Source of the DNA: Neelides folsomi
Taxonomy: Eukaryota; Arthropoda; Collembola; Neelipleona; Neelidae
Reading direction: 5' to 3'
Assembly: GCA_034687125.1 (NCBI GenBank)
Contig: JAQGBZ010000006.1
Coordinates: 186,001-250,000, forward strand
Length of the DNA: 64,000 nucleotides
Shown here: piece after piece, positions 1 to 14,300 of the stretch
Layout of the letters: each line of letters starts with the position of its first letter
How positions within the stretch are numbered: position 1 is the first letter of the stretch
Notes under the pieces: generated by a model
Databases searched by the model: none
What the model was told of the DNA's origin: nothing
The model's input: only the letters and a program-made list of their open reading frames with translations
Translations under genes and position numbers: made by a program

Positions 1-674
1 TCATTCCCAATGAAGCTGGGGAAGCGAGAAGTAACGTCTTGGCATTTGAACTTAAAAATCATAATCCAGTTGAAGAACCGCGTCCCATTATCAATAATTA
101 TTATGAAAATCGATCATTAGAGATTGAAGGCATGGGAGAAGTCAAAGGGACATTCGTTCCTAAAATTCCACTTAATTCCAATGAACAAGAAAAACCTGAA
201 CGAAGACTCAAAAGGTCAAAATTTTTCGATCCAAGTGAGCTCTTCAAAAATATAGAAAAAATGGAATATAAGGAAATTGATCAAATTAAAAAAATCGAAG
301 AAGAAAAGCCAATTCTAATTAAAGACGAAAATCCAGCCCAATTAGAAAACGAGGATTCAACGCCGTTAGACGAGAACTCAACACAGTTAAAAGACGAAAA
401 TTCAACACAATTTAAAGACGAGAATTTGACAGAGTTAAAAGACGAGAATGCAATGCAAACACAGATAGAAAACAAAAGACTTACGCCAATTGAAGACAAC
501 AACTCCAACCAAGTAGAATACGAGAAGACAGTACAGATGGAAAACAAAGAAAAAGAAAGCAAATATTCCATTGCAAGCAAATTCGAAAGAGAAATACTAA
601 AATTAAAGAAAGAAAGCGCACACAAATTATTTTTACAAGAATTCGACGAAGAAGCAATTCCCAATTTAAAATAA
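1..674 (+). CDS. C-terminal exon of an Ig (I-set) domain protein, partial
   Basis: The reading frame is open from the left edge, so this is the last coding exon of a gene that begins outside the window. The first residues (IPNEAGEARSNVLAFEL) look like the final F-G strands of an I-set immunoglobulin domain as found in titin, kettin and related muscle proteins. After that comes a hydrophilic tail of about 190 residues rich in Glu, Lys and Asn. The middle of the tail (about 295-480 nt) is a degenerate repeat built around LKDEN, ending in Thr-Gln or similar. The stop is TAA at 672-674. No ATG is needed inside the exon because it is a continuation. The Ig assignment rests on one motif; muscle-type function is inferred. 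Confidence 0.6.
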   Translation, partial: IPNEAGEARSNVLAFELKNHNPVEEPRPIINNYYENRSLEIEGMGEVKGTFVPKIPLNSNEQEKPERRLKRSKFFDPSELFKNIEKMEYKEIDQIKKIEEEKPILIKDENPAQLENEDSTPLDENSTQLKDENSTQFKDENLTELKDENAMQTQIENKRLTPIEDNNSNQVEYEKTVQMENKEKESKYSIASKFEREILKLKKESAHKLFLQEFDEEAIPNLK

Positions 675-2352
675 ATTTTCTACACAAAACTCAAAATTAA
701 ACAAGTTCAATCTATCCAAACTTACTTTGTTCCCCAATATTATATAAATAATTTAATACTCAACAATGCAACAATAACTCTGAACTCAAATGCTAAAAAA
801 AAGTTGTAGACAAATAAAACTTAACTGTTTCTGTATAAAATAAATATTTGCACTCACTGAAGTAATTGCAGTATTAATTTCATATAATTTTGTTCTTTTG
901 GCATTTTGCATATCTGTATATTTATACCGCAGCAATTGCTTTCATAACTTTCACGCTATGCTTTCCCTTTATTTGAAAGCAACATTTAATTTGAGGTTAG
1001 CAGAAGGAATTAGCAAAAAAAATCCACAATTAAGCAAGCAAGGACAAGTCTGTAAAGAATAATAAAAAAATATGGATTAAAATCAAGAAAATACTTTATG
1101 TAAGAATTTAAAAATATTATTTTTTCATCTCTTTGATATTTATTTTTCATCTTTATTCATTACATGTCATGATGTCATCATTGGGATAATAGACTAGCCA
1201 CACAAATATTTTGCAACCATTAAGTTAATATAGGAAAGGTAAACCATTTGGAGATACTTACAGTTAAAGTTAGATTAAAACTTTTTATTTTATAACATTG
1301 AATTGGAACGTTTATAGTGAATTCTTAGTGCACCATTTATAATATTAGAGATTCTTGTTATAGTATTAAGTAATTAACCACATTTATTAATAATGTATTT
1401 TTTACTTTTAACAATTAACTACTCTATAATATTTGCGTTTTAACATACTTCACGATTCATTATTATTATTATATCTGTATATAATACTATTGGTATCTGT
1501 ATTTAAGTGACCCTCAATCCTCCTTTACTTTCATTGTCAATTAATACATTTAGAATGTGATTAATACGTATTTAACTTGGACTAGAATTTTTACATGGTA
1601 GGATACATAGGTCATTGGTTATTTTATTAGGTAATTCATGATATTACTTATAATTATGTTTTATATATTTAGAACGTATTATACATAGTACCTTACAATA
1701 AATAACACATTCTTGTACAATTTTATATACTTACGTGTTGCACCGATTTGCAGCTCAAATAATATTAAATAATAATTTAATAAGCTTTATATCTTTTAAG
1801 TTGTGCATTTTTGAATAAGGTCATTAACGAAATCAGATTTATATTTTAACAAAAAATGCTCACGGTAAATAATCTTTCATTAAAATAATGGTTTTTGGGA
1901 ATAAGGTTGACGCTAACAAAACTACTAACAATTTGGTTCCTTCAACACAAATGTAATAATATAAAAAGTTAATAAAGAGCAAAGTAGACGAGCTAAATCT
2001 TCCACAAAGAAACACAATGAAATGACATATTCATCCAATAAGAATTATCTATAAATAATCTATAAATCCATTTGTATATCTATGAAGAGGAATATTTGTA
2101 AATTAAAAAGAATGAAATTGTTACATTTAAATTATAATATTAGGTAATAATATGTAGGAATTGTCTTAAAATGAATGAATAAAATATGTAGTTATGTAGA
2201 TTTTTAAACCACTACGAATCTCCCATGTTCTTTGTTTTAAAAGTAACTCTAAAGAAGATTATAATTATACTTTTTAATGAATAACTTAATATAGCACGAG
2301 TTAAAGATAAAGACAAGTCTCTTAGTTCCAAAGGGTATTTTAGAATAATGGA
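675..2352. other. Tail-to-tail intergenic region, AT-rich
   Basis: Between the stop codons of the plus-strand Ig-protein gene and the minus-strand F-BAR gene. It should contain both 3' UTRs. Apart from the poly(A) hexamers I see no ORF, RNA gene or clear repeat in it. Confidence 0.6.
813..844 (+). terminator. Candidate poly(A) signals of the Ig-protein gene
   Basis: Two AATAAA hexamers lie at 813-818 and 839-844, about 140-170 bases after the stop at 674. Either could direct 3' end formation. In AT-rich DNA such hexamers also arise by chance. Confidence 0.4.
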
Positions 2353-5300
2353 TTAAACTTCTTGAAGGTACTTTAGGGGACAAACCCCTTGTTTGTTCTC
2401 ACCATTGCGGATCGTCACCATTCCATCTAACTCTTCTCCAACTTGAATCACGATCTAGAATTAAAACAAATTATGCTCAGTTTTAATTAAAAATTGCCAT
2501 TAAATCAAATTAAATTTAACATTTAAGTGAATTGAAAGTTAACCTGGTCCCTTAAAAGCTTGAGCCCATTCTCAGCACCATCCGTTACTTGTAGGTTATG
2601 AGTTACTTGGAGCGGTTTTTCTCCTGGATGCAACTTCGTGACATATTTTGAAGGAAAATAGCCCACAAGACCCAAACATTTCCCTTGCCACCAGTCAGGA
2701 TCAGTAGTATCCGTTACGGTAACTTTGTTTCCGGCCCTGTTGATTTTAATTACATTAAAAATATAGAAATTGAACAGTGAGTCAATTCTACAAAATAAAA
2801 AGTTATAATTGAAAATTGTGTAATGTGTAATTATTTGCTTACTTAAGATCAAGCTCGTCAGGATGACGGGCTTTGAACATGTAGAGAACAACATAGAGGT
2901 TCGTAGGAAGGAGTCGATGAGGTTTCTAAACACATAAGAGTTAGAAAATGAATAAAAATTAAAAATCCGAAATTCGGATAATTATATCTTTATCTTACAG
3001 GAGAAGGACAAGGTGATGTGGATGCGGAGCTAAGAGACTTGTCATTCTCGTCAGGCAGCTCAACGGAACTCATCCGTACGTTGCGAGCGCTGAGGAGCGC
3101 TCTTCGATTGTGCACCGGACTTGAAGGCGCTAGAAACACATTAGAAATTAAATTAAACACCATTTGTTATATAATTTCATTTGCTGCTCTCAAAAGTGGA
3201 ATTAGATTAAAGCCAGAAATCATGTTAATAGTGAAATAAGCTGAACACGTTACGTGCTGTCTCGTAATTAAAGAATTTAAACATATTTGATGATGTTTAG
3301 CATGTTTAAATTTTCATTAAATGGATTTAAATACCAATAATAATATACAGACACAATAAAATATTTTTACATAATTTTGATATTAGTTATAAGAACATTT
3401 TTGTACTACCTTGCTATTATTAAATGTTTTAATAGGCATATGTTACTAATTGGCGTTTATACAAAATAGTGTCAATAAAGTGGTACGTGAAATATGCAAT
3501 AAAATCTTATGCTCATTTTATCAAAGTAAATATCTAAAAGTAAACTGTAAAGTTTGAAGCAAAAGTTATAGAAAGCAACAAACAGCAAAATCAACGATCT
3601 AGTCTTCTTGACTAGTGAATTTGGAATTTATATTTATACAGATATTGATACTGAGGATAGGAATATAAAATATAAATACACATAGTGGTTCTTATATAAT
3701 TTATAATGATTAGATCTACCTAAGTGAACCAATGCCAAAATGTTTGGCAATTGGTAAATAGAACTATTTAATTAAAAATACTGCATGTGTGCATGTAGTG
3801 AGCAACGAAGAGAAAACTTGTCATGGAGTATACCAAAAAAGCTGGCAGAGGCGGCGGGCCTAAGCATTTCAGCCGAGTTTCGGAGGTTTCCCGCAGACCC
3901 ACCGCCCATCCTCATTCTCCTTCCTCTCCTTTCTCCGTCCTCATCATCACCAATTGAGTCTGCCCAGCAACAAAATTTTCCTCAATCTACCCTTAATTGT
4001 CTTTAAAATTTTCTAAGCTTCATACATATAAAAGTGTGGAATCTCTGAATAGGAACAATAAATCAACAGGGAATACACACAACAATTTCCGTTCATGCGG
4101 CAATCCATTCACAGCTTCCAATTTACATGTCTTTGGGAGGAAAAAGCATATACAAATATAGACACATATACAAAATACATAAATATATATATATATATTT
4201 CTATCAAAACTACTCCAAGAATTTAAAGCTGGGATATATAAAAAAGATCAATATTTATGTATAATTTATTCGACCATTGATCAAATGTAAAGCATGCATT
4301 TTAAATGCGGAGCGACAGGCTTTATAGGTTTATTATATGAATTCCCTTATTAAAATTCTAAAGACCCGTATTTATCAATAAATAATAGTTCATTAAGGAA
4401 GCGCACAAGCAAACCATTTTATAGTAAGTTAAAGTTCCACAGAAGACGATACAGTGCCGAAGTTTCTCATAAAGTTATCATTAATTCTCAATTAATTTCT
4501 TCTTAATTGCTAATACGAACGATGTGCAAAAGTATATAATCAATAATCATAAATATTTCTTCTCGAATTCAACTTTTTACAATAGAACATCTCAATTCAA
4601 TCAATCCTTAATGGCAATCAGAATCATAATAAAATAGATTAAATGAAAATACATAGGTAATAAGAAACGTGTTGAAATTCAAACAGATTCAACAGAATAG
4701 TTAGATTCGTATGGGGGGTAATGAATGCATTTTAAATGCAATAGTGTGGACGTGAATTTGTGTTTAAATGATTCAAAAATGATGAGGACGTAAGGGAGAA
4801 TGATAGTTGAATAATGGAAGACGAGGAAAGTTACATTGTGAATGCGAAGTAGATTGGCTTCCAACCGCGGCGTATCGCCTTCTCTGTGCGTGTTCGGTCG
4901 ACTCGGGGGAATCGAGAGAGAAGCTCTTCATCCGAAGATCCAATTTACGGCGCCGAGGACTATGCGGAGCTATCATCACACCCAAACACACCTCAAAATA
5001 ACTCACAAAAAAGGTAAAACTCATCCCAAAACATCAGAAGCCCAGATGTTAAGATTAGTAGTAAATACATATAAAAATATTTAAATAATGTTATAGTTGT
5101 TATTCAAAAGTTTAAAGGACCGTTAAATAAAACGGCATTTTGAAAATCAATTAAGTTAATTAACTAAACTCAGCTACGTTATTATTCTGCAAACGTTTGC
5201 CTATTCAGAATATTCTATAGCGTCTTAAAGTCTAATTCCAAACAACAACTAAAACATAATATAAATTCTTAAATAATGTGTGTAATGTGTCTGTAGATAT

Positions 5301-8300
5301 TTATAAAATGGACCATCAATCTCAATCTTTCCCACCACCAAAATCCCAAACCTCATGAATTAATGTCGTGAATTAATATCACCAAATTTCAAATTCAATT
5401 GCTTGCACAATTACTTGCACGCTCATTGTCACTCATTCTGTTGATTACTCATTTCTATTAAATGAACGCTCTATCTCTTTAAACTAAAAAAGCTATAAGA
5501 GCTATTGAAACATCATTTATACGCAGAGACATTAATTGCTTTAATGTGAGTAGGCATTAGGTCTGGTTAATACGGATAAATTAACAAAAACAACATCGCC
5601 CAATTTTGATACCAAAAATTTATAATAAAATTGAATTTAAAAACGAAACGTAATAAAATGTACTTAAAAAATAATTAACTGTTATAATGATATCTGAAAT
5701 TAATAATCATAAAAAATTATAATAAAATAATTAAAAAATAATTTGAACAAAATTGGACAAGTGTTGAAAGAAAAGGGAAAATTAGTAAATTATACTTGGG
5801 ATAAAAAGGAGAGATAGTTTGAAGATCAAGTCGAAAAGAAAACAAGAAGAACAAATATATAAAAAGGCAATTATACTTTGAGTGGTTGGAAGGGAAATGG
5901 CTCTTGAGGGTTGAAGTGGAAACATAGGAGGTGGCGGGGTGGCATCGCAGTCGGCGGATACACTCTTCCTACTCACATAGCTGTCCCGCCTCAGTCCGCC
6001 TTTCTTCCCCGGGAAAAAACTCCTCAATCCTACCCAGTGAGCCCCATTAGTAGAAATAATGAATCCATCCTTCTCGTCCTTACTAAACTTTTTCCTTCCT
6101 CCCATATTAATTTACGTCTAACAAGAGTTTTTACCAGAGGATGAGCTTTGGGCAGATATGATCTGTTGAGCTACGGAGCCTGGAGTTGAAGACCCACCAG
6201 ATCCAAGCCCAGCCACGTTCACTGATGGGTTGGAACGACGAGAAGAAGAAGGAACCGGCTCGCCTTGTAATGTCCCTGATGATCCATGAAACCCATTCCC
6301 AGGTTTCTTCAAATCTGTGGCTTGTTTCAAAACTTGGTAAATCAAGTCAGGTTCGTCTCCTTCTATAATAAAATAGGATTAGTTAATTAAGCCCATTGTA
6401 AATAAAGAGACCAAATGGACAGCAATTCTTTGTTTAAATACTCTGAGCAAGTTGAGCAAGGGCTTCTTCATCTGGTGGTTCAGTGAGTTGGGAAAGACGG
6501 GTTTCCAGTTCAGATGTGGATTTTTGTCGTCGGAGGAGTCGCGTCTTTGGTTGGCATTTCCCCACTTTCTCTTGGCAATCAGCATGAACGTTGATCTTGC
6601 AAAGTCGGCACCTCACACCTTGTCTTGTATGGCCTTCACAAATAATAAATGCTTGTTTATTTTTATCATTTTTCACAATTCGAAATATAAACCTTCAATC
6701 CTTTACAATAATACTCAACTTTGATCATCACTAAATATAAATATTTTATTATTAACATCTTTAATCATTATTTTCCTATTATTAAAATCTTTTAAGTGTA
6801 TCATTATTTTCCTATTTATTAAAAACTTTAATGATTATTTTATATTAACTAACATTTTATATTTATCATCTTTAGGAAAAATATAATTCATTAATGTTTT
6901 TATTGTTCTATCGGATAATATCTTTGAACATTTTTTGACATCGTAGGAATTTTTTATAGGAAATTTGTATATAAAGTCACTCAAATACACTTTGAGTAAT
7001 GGTGAAAAAGGGAGTCGTGAATCATTCCCTAACCTAAAAGCTTGATAACTGGATTCTTTGGTCTTCTCATTGTAAATTCAGATTCGAATGACAGAATGAA
7101 AACGAGATCAGAATAAAAATGATGTAAAGAGGAAATATCGATTAGATCTCATTCAGAAAAACCTCAAAGATCTTCATTTTCATTTGGTATGCAATACTTA
7201 AATATATTGCTTATAAACACCCAGACACCCAGTATATTTATACAGTATAAACTATATAATACCAATAAGAACTGGAAGTTTTTCAACAATCGTTTTTCTC
7301 TTGTTATCAAACTTTTTTGTCATGAAAAGAAGTTTTGACAAGTCTATTATATTTCAAAGAAAAGAATGAAGTTGGATAGATAATATTAAAGAAATGAACG
7401 AAATGAACGAAGGTGAAAAAAAAATGACAATTTTGGTCATTCCCTCCGGACATTTGTTATTAACATCCTTAGTATTTCCTGTGCACAATTCTCATCTTCA
7501 CATATCAAATATCATCAGATCAAATATCACTAATACAAATATCACAAGATCATGATACACAATGGTGATCAATTCCATATAAAATCATATAATAACAATT
7601 TATATCTCTTCACTAACATTAAGTAATATTAAGCGAAGGAAACTTGTTAACTATTTTATGGTTAAAAATATGTAATAAGTATAATTATGTCATTTAAAAT
7701 GAATGCTTACCTCTGAGAATTTGGGAGCATATATCACAAGGAGTCACCTTTTTGTATGTATACTCTTGAAATATATGATTTTCAATGATCTGGAAAGGCT
7801 CGTTGTTTTTTGATTCTTTATCTTTCCCATTTTTCCTACAATTATGAGTTATCAATATCATCAGTATATATTCCCAAATCAAAGTTGGGAAATGAAATGT
7901 ATTTAATTTTGTATTAAAATACTTTGAATTTGATTTTTAACGAATTGATAGACCGATAGACAATTTGCAAAGTTATTTTCATATACCGCAGGCAAATGCG
8001 CTAATCTTGCACAGCATACGCATATTACTCATACCCTAAGTACCATACGCCAATACTCTTAAAAATTCCAGTTGCAGATACAGTACTACAGTAGTGCTAC
8101 ATAATTGATGCAAAATAGTATTTAACTATTGTGTCATTAATATATTACGCGAGCTTATTGCGTGAAAATCTGAGCGATATTGTAAGTGTACGTGTGCTTT
8201 ATACAAAATACAGTTAACCCATTTAACAACAATTAGACAAAGATCGTTTGGTAAACATTAAATTTCAAGTTGATCAAATTCTACACATTTAATTTTAATA

Positions 8301-11300
8301 AATTCCAGGAATCCGCAATATAAAATGAATTTAAATGAAAAATTGAAATAATACCTGCCCAATTCTACTTTGAGTGCATGTGCCAGAAGAATTTTAAAAA
8401 GGAGTAAAAAAGCTGTTCACGTGCCACGGAAAAAGATAAAATTGATCGTTCATTAATCCATTCACAAGAAGGCAAGTCACAGTTAATCTCTTTTTATCCC
8501 CGCCCCAATTAGATCGAGATTGATGTTTTAAACAAAGTGAGAGATTATATATAGCGATTTAAGTGATTATAGTAAATAGTATAATTTTTTTTAAAGATTG
8601 TGTAATGTGTTTTAAATAAAGAAGCAATTCAATATTTACAATCAAGCAGATGAAGATACATTAGATATTAAAGCGAATTAAAAGCATAAAGTTTACGTGT
8701 TTCACATGAAAGAATATAACAATAGAGTGACAAATTTTATAGGGCTAACATAAAAAATTACCTGACTATTTAATTTCCATTTAAAAATTTTAAAGTGTAA
8801 AAAATGTGTTTGCCATTATATTTCAATACCTCATCATCATAATGGCCGTGACGGCGAAGAGCATTTGGTTCTGACTTTTTCGAATCTCCGTAAGAAGCGG
8901 CCAATTGGTTAGAATAGAAAGTTGATTATTAATTAATGGTAAAACACTCAAAGACACACAGGGTGACAAATGGGTAAATGACATTATACAAATACAGAGA
9001 TGTGATAATAATAATCTAATTTTTACCAGCATAGTAGTAATACAAAAATCTTATTTGCACAAAATAACAATTGCACACCCTTTAATTACTAATACTTGTA
9101 GAGAAATATAAACGCTTTTTACAAACTGTTTAAAACCTATTGTTCTCAAACTATCTTCAGTGAATAAATCCAGCTCTACTATCTGTATTTATTTGTTTTA
9201 AATTTTAAAAAACTGACGATGAGCACTATAATAAGTACAGGTACATTGTACATTGCTAAAAATGTGATGAAGAATTTATCTAATGCGTATGTGTAAAATG
9301 ATTGATTGGTTTCAAAATCTCAATCAAGCGAATATAAAAATTGATTTCGGCAATGTTATAAAAAACGTTAGTTCAAAGACTATAAAACCATGCATTATCA
9401 TGATAGGCCGGCAATCAAAATATTGTACCATTAGTTATCTAATAATTTAAAAACTCGGCTGACTGGTCTTGATTAGCAATTGTAAATCCCAATATTTGTA
9501 TAATACAACTACAATTCAATACAACTATTTGAAGTAAAGTATTTGAATTTATAGCCATTTAGAAAACTAACGAGTCCACTAAAAGTTAAAATCCATCAAA
9601 AGTTCAAACAAAGTTTCAAAAAACAAAGCTTGTAATTAAATCAGACACTAATGAATTAATCAAAAGTGTCTGAAACTCATACGGGTACTAACTTGTCCAT
9701 ATTTGCATCTTTCGGAGTAGGAGTTGAAGGTCCGGATCCTGCCGGGGGTTTTAGGCTTCTAAAAGCCTTGAGCCATTTGCTCTTCATTCCCGTTCCTCCG
9801 GCTCCAGCACCAACAGCAGCCGACATTTTCCGATCTCCTTTCGATGGAGTTAAGTCAATCACGCTGCCCATGGCGTCGTTCCTTGCTCCGCTTTGACCTC
9901 CAAACAGTTCCCGCTATCAAAAAAGAAGAAGATGAGTAAAATTTCTGAGCCGTTCATAATGACTATTGAAGATTCCCTAGAAAATTATAAAAGTAGAGAT
10001 GAAAAAACTTTGTGGGATTTAGTGAGAAACAAAAAAGACTGGAAATGGAAAATGAAATCAATTTAAGTCATTCGAAGTCTCGTAATAAGAATTCAAACTT
10101 TGAGAGAGGAGGAAATTAACAAGTTTAATAATGATAAAAGTCGTGTTTCCTTAATGCAATTAAGAGAAAGCCGTCTGGTGTATAATAAATAATGTATTTC
10201 AAACCTTGCGACCCAAATCTCAAAGTTAATTGAATCAAACCAAGGACCAGACCAACTTTCCCAATTACAATTCGAATACATGAATGAGTTTTTAATACCT
10301 GGGCCTTGAGCGAAGCCATATGAAGAAGAGCAGCTCTCAGATCAAACTTCTTCATGCTGATCTCTTCCTGAAGTTCATTTGCCTTGTTAAACAAGTTCGA
10401 ATCCACGCTCCTAAAATTAATCAACAATTAGCAATTCAGCAATAAGCTTTAATACCAATAATCATAATCTCTAATATTTAGCATTAACCTCGTTATATAA
10501 ATTTATAAAACAGTGATGAGAAAATTATAAACTCTATAATAACATTATAAATTTAAAGATAATATTGCTTTAAATACTTAATTTCAACATTGTGGCTTTA
10601 TTTAAAATAAAGGCCAGAGGGGAAATTAAAACCATAATTTTGATAAATTTTGAATTAAACCTAATTAAATCCTTTTCAATAGACCTTAATAAGGATTATT
10701 AAGTTGAAGCTTAAGGTTCTCAAAATTTGAAGTCTTCCCACACAAGAGCTTAAAATTGAAATTCTGGGAAAATCCACAATGCTTATTAAATATAAAAGGA
10801 TTAATAATTCAGCTAATAAAGGTTAAATTATTTAGCACAATGAAGTGAAAGACAATTGATAAAAGGCATTATTAAATGCCAAGAGTGAAATCCTGAAATC
10901 CTGATTTGATTTCAAAGAGAAAAATGGCCTCTATAAAATCTCCCATTCCCAACACAAGCACAATGGGATTTCTCATTACTCTGAACTATAAAAGCTTTTC
11001 TATTATTTAAAGGATTGAAGTGGGAATGAGTGGAATAGTGAAATTGAGCCCTTTGAACTCCTGCGATACTTCCAATGGTCAATATTTGAGTACAAAAAGG
11101 AATCCAATTATTCCATTTGTGTGTTTCCAAGATCTAGTAGGGCTTTGGGAGTTTAACATCACTCCCACTCCTAAATCCAATTACCCGATATATCAATTAT
11201 CGGGTTTTAATTACTCCCCTGACATAAAAGGGGGCCAGCGACGATGAGGCGAATTTAATGAGTGAGAGATGAAAGGGAGGAAGTCAAGAAGCTGCCCACA

Positions 11301-14300
11301 ATTATTAACAACACTCAACAATGGGCAGGAGTGGTTTGTAAAGGATCACACCGGGGCCTCATATTTCCCTTTGAACTTCTATTTATTAACCTTCCCAGTC
11401 CTCTTATTCTCAAACTGTACACGAGAGCATAAATCCCAACCAACCTTTGCTGCATTCGAAGGAGAGTTTCAAGGGAGTCGTGAATTTGGCGGATTTCTCC
11501 CTCTAGAGCTAACATTTCTTTCTTCACATTATCCTGACGAGTTCTTGTAGAAGATGCCGTAAGGCGGTCGTGGACAACCTCATCCTTCAACAGCACCATA
11601 TCCTTACAAAAACAACCTCAATTTTAAAACCTTACAATTTCCCAAATAAATAGTAAAATCTCTTGTTTAGAATTTTAAATCATATTTCATGTCTCGAGTA
11701 ACAATTCGTCGTTATTGAGAAAATATGTAGGAGTAAAGAATGGTAAATTATAAATTTATAAATATTGAAATATCTCTACCTGCGGTCCACCCTCTCCATC
11801 ATTCAAATTTACTGGGAGCGTGAAAGCGTGCCGCTGGTTTGGCGGGGCCGGGACGAGCAGAGAACGAGCAAATTCCCTCAAGTCGCCAATTCCGCTCACA
11901 GCTCTGCAGACGGACACAAGGGCCTCGTACCGCCTCGTCGTCTCGGAAGTCTAAAAAGGAAACCTCATGAATCTTAATTGAACCAACAGTTCGGGTAGGA
12001 AAACGGGAATCTCTCTTTCCCGTCCCCATAAATCCCTTCCTTCATTTACTCTTGAAGTAGGTTGAGCACACGGCTCTTTTCACCTCCACAAATTATTTTC
12101 TACCATAGAAGAGAAATACAAAAAACCACTATGGAGAAAATGGCCAACAAGAATCATTAGATTCCCCGACAGAATAAATCTCAACATGAATTAACTGGGA
12201 AATAAACTATAAAACCTTTACCATAAGGGAATTCGTTAAAAGTAAACTTCCAAAATAATTTAAACTTCATCATTGAACAGATACCTAACATGTTCATGTT
12301 TAAAAGTAGTTTACTCCAAAAATGTTTTGCACACCCTTGAAAAATAAAGATCTCTCGCCAATTAAAAACTAAACTTTTTTAATTGCCAATTTTATCAGTT
12401 CATTATATTGGATTGACCTTGTTAGATCACTTTTCTCCATTTTTCTCTAATTTTTACTTTCTCATTTTATTTCGTCTAATACCATGAACTAGAAATCATC
12501 CAATTTCTAAATATCAGGACAGAATAGAATATTGTATGGCTTCTGAACTTTAACTTTAAGCTAAAGTGGAATTTAATTAGCCATCAGATTTAACTTATTT
12601 TAAATGAATATTTATACAATTTTTTTGAAAGTTTGCTCTGCCCTTGATATAAAACTTTATTTTGCAATAAGATTAAACTTGAAAAAAGTTTGATGAAAAA
12701 TGGCTTTTTAACATTTAATATATTCAGTTAGAAATATTGTTTTTCAAGTTATACCTTTACTTTTGCGCTATTCTCAAAGTAAAAGAAAATTGAATTAAAG
12801 TTTAGAGCAATAACACAAAATATAGTATAATTTAATCGGAACATCTCCTCTGAATCTATTTTTGATAGAATTACAATAAAAATTCGATGCATGATAGAAG
12901 TTACAATTACATAAGTTTAGTCATTGCATTAATTAACAAAGCACATTTCTAAAATTTAAGACAGGACTAAAACAAACTTATGGACGAGAAATTAACAAAA
13001 AATATTACAATAAACGGATTAAATAAAAAAGGAATTGATAAATATAAAAAGTAATATAACTTTACGTGTACCTTATTTTATGGTAACGCCATTAGCACAC
13101 GAAAATATAATCGTACAATGTAATTATATTGATAATAATAATTAGGGATAGATAAAGATAGTATGTAAAGTACAAGTTATCTTATTAATATACCGTATAC
13201 TCTACAATAGGATTGCGAGTTCACTTCAAGAAAATTCTAGAGAATTTTAATGGAACATTTTTCTTTGCAATAATAATGGCCAATTATTTTTCTCATGAAA
13301 ATAGTTAAGTTTGCATAAAGGGATAAAAGTATGATAAAATACAATACAGGCTTATTAACTTCGTAAAAAAGTATGTACATAATAAAGGTACCGTAAGTAA
13401 TGTATTCTATTTATATAACTAAAAATAAAACATACAGATCGCGTATTGTACTACGTGAATGTATAATATTAAAAAAGGAATTTTGTTATTTAAACGGCTA
13501 ATGAGAGAAATGTAAATAATCCTTTTCTGTTCCAATTAAAAAACAATGAAATATGATATTACTCGAAGTGAACTTAACTTCTATGAAAGCAATTATTAAC
13601 TCGAGTACTAACAATGATAATTATAAATTGTTTAGAATTCCATTCAACATAAATTCCATTCAACATTCAAATTTTCTAATATTTTATCCGAAAGGATAAT
13701 GGTGAAAGTATTTCTTTACAATGTTCCGAACTCGATACCATTTTTCGCCATTATCGCATATTCTGTCGCAGTTGGATATCAAATACCATCGCACTAGGAT
13801 ATTTTACACATTGAATTATTTTCAAAAAGAACATGATAGCATTGACTATTATTTATCACATAGTGTGCATTATTTTATAAAAACTCATCATTTTTATTTG
13901 ATTCAAGCTGGAAGTAAGTCAAAAGATAAAATAATTATCACAAGATTCTTTGGAAGATGTATCAGTAATACCGAAATGGTTTTCTAAATTAAAAAGTGTC
14001 TATGATGAAACTAAAGAATTTTTCACTATCCAAATTCAATAAAATTTTACGCACATATTGTAAATATTAAATATAACTTTATATGAGCAGTGAATTGTAA
14101 AACTAGATTCTAACGCAGACACGGGTTATAAAAAATTCAAAAATAGGTCTCGTGAAGGTAAGGTGAATGAATAATGCAAATAGAATGATCTACTTGATCG
14201 ATGAGCTTTCTAGAGAAAGAGATAGAATGGAGTTAGCTGATGAACCAATTGGCAAAGTGGGCCAAATGTCGGCTCCGTGGCCCCTTGGGATTCGCATGAG

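Noticed and set aside
281-687. Minus-strand ORFs of 127 and 68 codons
   Set aside because: Mirror images of the repetitive charged tail of the Ig-domain protein; their Ser/Phe-rich composition is the complement of Glu/Lys codons.
8823-8877. Possible extra F-BAR gene exon encoding SKKSEPNALRRHGHYDDE
   Set aside because: It looks protein-like in one frame, but no donor of the preceding exon and no acceptor of the next gives that frame, whereas exon 10 joins exon 11 directly in phase.
13721-13987. 88-codon plus-strand ORF in F-BAR intron 6
   Set aside because: His/Tyr/Phe/Ile-rich composition is that of random AT-rich DNA; no neighbouring splice or promoter signal.
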